Shown here one piece after another: positions 61,328 through 64,000 of a stretch of DNA of 64,000 bases. Position numbers and translations under genes: made by a program. Position 1 is the stretch's first letter; every line of letters starts with the position of its first letter. The stretch covers positions 1 to 64,000 of the forward strand of contig JAQXBM010000049.1 of NCBI GenBank assembly GCA_029252405.1. The letters are read 5' to 3'. This DNA is from Crocinitomicaceae bacterium. GTDB lineage: Bacteria > Bacteroidota > Bacteroidia > Flavobacteriales_D > Crocinitomicaceae. The notes under the pieces are model-generated. The model made no database searches and had not been told where the DNA came from. It was given only the letters and a program-made list of their open reading frames with translations.

Positions 61328-61720
61328 ATGATTAGAGTTTTATTTCTTCTTAGCTTTTCATTACTAGTGTTACTGGCAAGTTGTAATTCTGATAAGCGGA
61401 ATAAATTTGTTGGGGGCAAGCTGACGGTTTACTATTTTGATGAATCTGAAGCGGATGTTGCCAAGGATGTTGCTTTTTTCTGGAAGGAAAATGACCTTTT
61501 ATCAGGGAATAAGCAGGATTTGCAAGTTCGCAAAGACGACGGTCGCTATACTGTATCGATGATTGCAGCATCTCCCAAAGAAGTGACCGAGATGCCAATT
61601 GATGAAGTTCAATTGTTGGCTAAACTCAAAAAGAAACTCTACGTTGAAGTGTTCAACGAAAAAGCATTCACACTTGAAATTTGTAACGATCGATTTGAAT
61701 CGATTTATACAGTAGAATAA
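61328..61720 (+). CDS. Small lipoprotein at the head of the DAHP synthase operon
   Basis: This 130-residue protein has a lipobox (LVLLASCNSDK, Cys at about 18). The mature domain is small and beta-rich (GGKLTVYYFDESEADVAKDV, DDGRYTVSMIAASPKEVTEM). No family could be named. Its stop overlaps the next start by one base (TAATG), so translation is coupled to the epimerase-CBS gene, although the functional link is not obvious. Confidence 0.68.
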   Translation: MIRVLFLLSFSLLVLLASCNSDKRNKFVGGKLTVYYFDESEADVAKDVAFFWKENDLLSGNKQDLQVRKDDGRYTVSMIAASPKEVTEMPIDEVQLLAKLKKKLYVEVFNEKAFTLEICNDRFESIYTVE

Positions 61721-62724
61721 TGAAGATATCAGCATCCATATACAGTGATAAAAAACGTCCCTTGGACGAAGTGATTAACGATTTGGTCGAGCACCAAGTT
61801 GATCTTTTGCACGTCGATTGCAACGATGATCTTTCCGTTTTTGATGACATCAAACAGATTCGAACGCTTTGTTCAATTCCGATTGATTTGCACATCATCA
61901 CCGAGAAACCTTCCAAGTATTACGATCTATTGATCGAAAATCCAGTGGAATATGTGACATTCCAGTACGAAGATTTGAAAGAGCCGTTGGCAATTCCTTC
62001 CGAAGTGACTGGAAAAAAAGGGATCGCAGTAATTACACCAACGCCAGTTGCCATTTTTGAAGAATACCCTGATTTCGATTTCATCTTAATCATGGCGACA
62101 ATCCCAGGGCAGAGTGGTGGTAAATTCGATACCATCAACTTTGGGAAAATCCGAAAATTCAGAAATTTGTACCCGCAGAAATCCATTCACGTGGATGGCG
62201 GAGTAAATGCTGAAGTTTCCTTCATTCTGAGAAATATGGGGGCAACGAGTGCAGTTTCTGGGTCTTACTTGTTCAACGCTTCGAGTATTGGACATGCGCT
62301 GATGAATTTGACGCAGCGTGAGGTCGAATCTCATTATCAGGTTTCAGATTTCATGATTCCATTGGATGAAAGTCCAGTTGTTCGAGCCTCTGAGGTTTCC
62401 TTGGAAAAAGTATTGAAAACGATCGATGCTGGAAGACTTGGATTTACACTGATTGTAGATGAAAGTCAAAAGCTAAACGGATTGATTTCGAACGCAGATG
62501 TTCGCAAAGGAATTTTGCGCCACTTGGACGATTTAACTTCGATTGAAATTCAATCGTTCTTAAACGAAAATCCAACGTGTATCGACGAATCGGCATCCGT
62601 GCTAGATATGCTGAGACTCATCAAACAAAGCCCGTTCCCAATTATGTATTTACCCGTGGTCAACAGCCAAGGACATGCCAAAGGAATTGTTACTTTTGTG
62701 AACTTAATCAAAGGAGAATTATGA
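61720..62724 (+). CDS. Ribulose-phosphate epimerase-like domain fused to a CBS pair
   Basis: This is a 334-residue protein. Residues 1-205 form a TIM barrel like D-ribulose-5-phosphate 3-epimerase, with Ser 6, H31 and D33 (LLHVDCND), H58 (PIDLHIITEKP), the phosphate loop MATIPGQSGGKFD and D159 (HVDGGV) all in place; the usual MDGxFVPN loop is replaced. Residues 207-334 form two CBS domains (GFTLIVDESQKLNGLISNAD and PIMYLPVVNSQGHAKGIVT) resembling those of the arabinose-5-phosphate isomerase KdsD/KpsF. The likely substrate is a pentulose phosphate. It overlaps the DAHP synthase gene by 4 nt. Confidence 0.78.
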   Translation: MKISASIYSDKKRPLDEVINDLVEHQVDLLHVDCNDDLSVFDDIKQIRTLCSIPIDLHIITEKPSKYYDLLIENPVEYVTFQYEDLKEPLAIPSEVTGKKGIAVITPTPVAIFEEYPDFDFILIMATIPGQSGGKFDTINFGKIRKFRNLYPQKSIHVDGGVNAEVSFILRNMGATSAVSGSYLFNASSIGHALMNLTQREVESHYQVSDFMIPLDESPVVRASEVSLEKVLKTIDAGRLGFTLIVDESQKLNGLISNADVRKGILRHLDDLTSIEIQSFLNENPTCIDESASVLDMLRLIKQSPFPIMYLPVVNSQGHAKGIVTFVNLIKGEL

Positions 62725-63719
62725 TTTTACACCTTAACCCTTCTGTTACTGAGGCTAGAGCAGCGGAAATAGCAACGGGAATGAACGCGTTTTCTATTAA
62801 GAAAAACGATATACATGTTCTTATAACAGGCGCTTCGATGAAGAATGTGCCGTCGGAATATGAGAACGAGGTGAGCGAAAGTTGGGCATTCGATAACGAT
62901 ATTCAACTCGCATCAAAGAAATACCAAAGCGCAAAGCGTGAGGTGAAAATTGGTGACGTTACAATTGGAGGTGATACGAACAATACCATTTTGATTGGAG
63001 GTCCATGCTCAGTGGAATCGGAAGAACAAATTCGCCAATCAGCGGAATTGCTGAAAGAAATGGGTTTGACTTCTCTCCGTGGAGGTTGTTATAAACCAAG
63101 AACGAGTCCTTATTCATTTCAAGGAATGGGATTAGATGGATTGAAATTACTAGCTAAAATGCGTGAGGAATACGGACTTAGTGTCGTAACTGAAGCGCGA
63201 GATGCTACGCATATTGATCAAATCATTGAATATTCAGATGTTGTTCAAGTTGGAGCGAAAGCGATGTACGATCAAGGGATTTTGCGCGCTTGTGCTAAGT
63301 CAGATCGAACGGTTTTGATCAAAAGAGGATTTGGAACAACGCTGAAAGAATTTGTTCAAGCAGCAGAGTTTGTGCTCTCTGGAGGGAACGATCAAGTGAT
63401 CTTGTGCGAACGTGGATTGAGAACGTTCGAAACGAATACTCGATTTACCTTGGATCTTTGTGGAGTTGCTTGGTTGCAAGAACACGTGAACCTTCCTGTT
63501 ATTTTAGATCCAAGTCACGCAATGGGGTTGGCTTTTGGAGTTACTCCTCTTGCTAAAGCATGCGCGGCAATGGGAATTGATGGTTTATTGATTGAAACGC
63601 ATCCAAACCCGAAAGTCGCGAAATCCGATGCTGCACAGCAATTGGATCATGCACAGTTTAAAGATATGTTGAAACAAGTTAATCCTGTCGCTGCGGCAGT
63701 AGGATATAAGATTGTGTAA
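62721..63719 (+). CDS. aroF: 3-deoxy-7-phosphoheptulonate (DAHP) synthase
   Basis: This 332-residue cytoplasmic enzyme condenses phosphoenolpyruvate with erythrose 4-phosphate in the first shikimate step. Start 62721 has an AAGGAG ribosome site and an ATGA overlap. Residues 1-75 resemble the ferredoxin-like regulatory domain of Thermotoga-type enzymes. The barrel has IGGPCSVES (metal Cys 96), RGGCYKPRTSPYSFQG, KRGFGTT, and LDPSHAMG (His 266), with IETHPNP at the end. It is distinguished from KDO8P synthase by KPRTSPYSFQG. Confidence 0.9.
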   Translation: MILHLNPSVTEARAAEIATGMNAFSIKKNDIHVLITGASMKNVPSEYENEVSESWAFDNDIQLASKKYQSAKREVKIGDVTIGGDTNNTILIGGPCSVESEEQIRQSAELLKEMGLTSLRGGCYKPRTSPYSFQGMGLDGLKLLAKMREEYGLSVVTEARDATHIDQIIEYSDVVQVGAKAMYDQGILRACAKSDRTVLIKRGFGTTLKEFVQAAEFVLSGGNDQVILCERGLRTFETNTRFTLDLCGVAWLQEHVNLPVILDPSHAMGLAFGVTPLAKACAAMGIDGLLIETHPNPKVAKSDAAQQLDHAQFKDMLKQVNPVAAAVGYKIV

Positions 63720-64000
63720 TGAGTCACTTAGAGGCAAATATCAAAGGGTTGTGCGAGAAGTTCGGATTGAGCTTCCTTGACTTCTTGAACGATTTGGATG
63801 CTGAACATGTGAACGAATTAACCCTGTTCGATTTAGAAGCAATAGCTGATGAATACGAGGTTGATCTCGAAGCCTTGTTATTCAAACCATCATTTATCTC
63901 TGAGAAGCTTTCAAAAAAGCTGAAGAAAATCAAAATGCTCATTCTTGATGTGGATGGCGTGATGACCGATGGAGGAATGTACTTCGCTGAAAGTGGAGAG
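63719..64000 (+). CDS. KdsC-like HAD phosphatase, 5' part only
   Basis: The first 94 codons are in the window. Residues 1-73 are an acidic helical extension (FLNDLDAEHVNELTLFDLEA) not present in standard KdsC, then the HAD motif I KMLILDVDGVMTDGGMYFAE begins, as in 3-deoxy-D-manno-octulosonate-8-phosphate phosphatases. The start overlaps the DAHP synthase stop by one base (TAATG). The rest lies outside the window, so the enzyme type is provisional. Confidence 0.75.
   Translation, partial: MSHLEANIKGLCEKFGLSFLDFLNDLDAEHVNELTLFDLEAIADEYEVDLEALLFKPSFISEKLSKKLKKIKMLILDVDGVMTDGGMYFAESGE

Overview
The window comes from a member of the Bacteroidota, most likely order Flavobacteriales. The evidence is four secreted proteins with C-terminal type IX secretion (T9SS) sorting domains, DnaE with a fused N-terminal proofreading exonuclease, several PorT-like outer-membrane barrels, many small lipoproteins, AT-rich DNA, and promoters of the Bacteroidota TTG/TAnnTTTG type. 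No rRNA, tRNA, CRISPR array, prophage or transposase gene was found. Most of the window is chromosomal housekeeping DNA with small accessory patches.

Layout. 1-5.1 kb: three T9SS cargo genes (arylsulfotransferase-like, CotH/lamin-tail, beta-propeller) with 3-nt spacers in one reading frame. 5.1-9 kb: a small coiled-coil protein, an interspersed repeat, a barrel protein, dapD, ruvX, def and a TPR-like lipoprotein. 9.1-11.9 kb: four DUF1573 exported proteins with a small alpha/beta hydrolase. 12.2-17.4 kb: dnaE and a convergent, overlapping SirB1-type transglutaminase-like gene. 17.4-19 kb: a gene-poor patch with an orphan terminator, two arrays of an 8-bp repeat, a TfoX-like gene broken by one in-frame stop, and a second copy of the interspersed repeat. 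19.1-23.8 kb: a minus-strand four-gene operon encoding what look like the two halves of a VioB/RebD-type protein, a DedA/VTT membrane protein and a BamA/TamA-like barrel. 24-28 kb: SnoaL-like protein, membrane patatin, arginase-family enzyme and thioesterase.

28.4-38.3 kb: dnaA, a barrel protein, two VOC proteins, an SPFH/stomatin protein, a phosphodiesterase-like protein, menB, aroQ, xerD and a class V aminotransferase. 38.6-48.2 kb: padR with a membrane protein carrying two GldL-like motifs, a TonB receptor, rimO, elbB and a lipoprotein/barrel operon. 48.6-56.1 kb: pckA, a T9SS cargo protein, an M42-type peptidase, yigZ, and a 3-hydroxybutyryl-CoA dehydrogenase. 56.3-61.3 kb: a DCC-family protein, a conserved unknown, a solitary adenine DNA methyltransferase, a HExxH protein, a TerB-like protein and a hydrolase. 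61.3-64 kb: a tightly overlapping operon of a lipoprotein, an epimerase-CBS fusion, a DAHP synthase and the start of a KdsC-like phosphatase, cut by the window edge.

The best candidates for undescribed biology are the split VioB-like operon (no other violacein or indolocarbazole gene is present), the epimerase-CBS fusion that resembles KdsD with its catalytic domain exchanged, and the DUF1573 cluster with one histone-H1-like tail.
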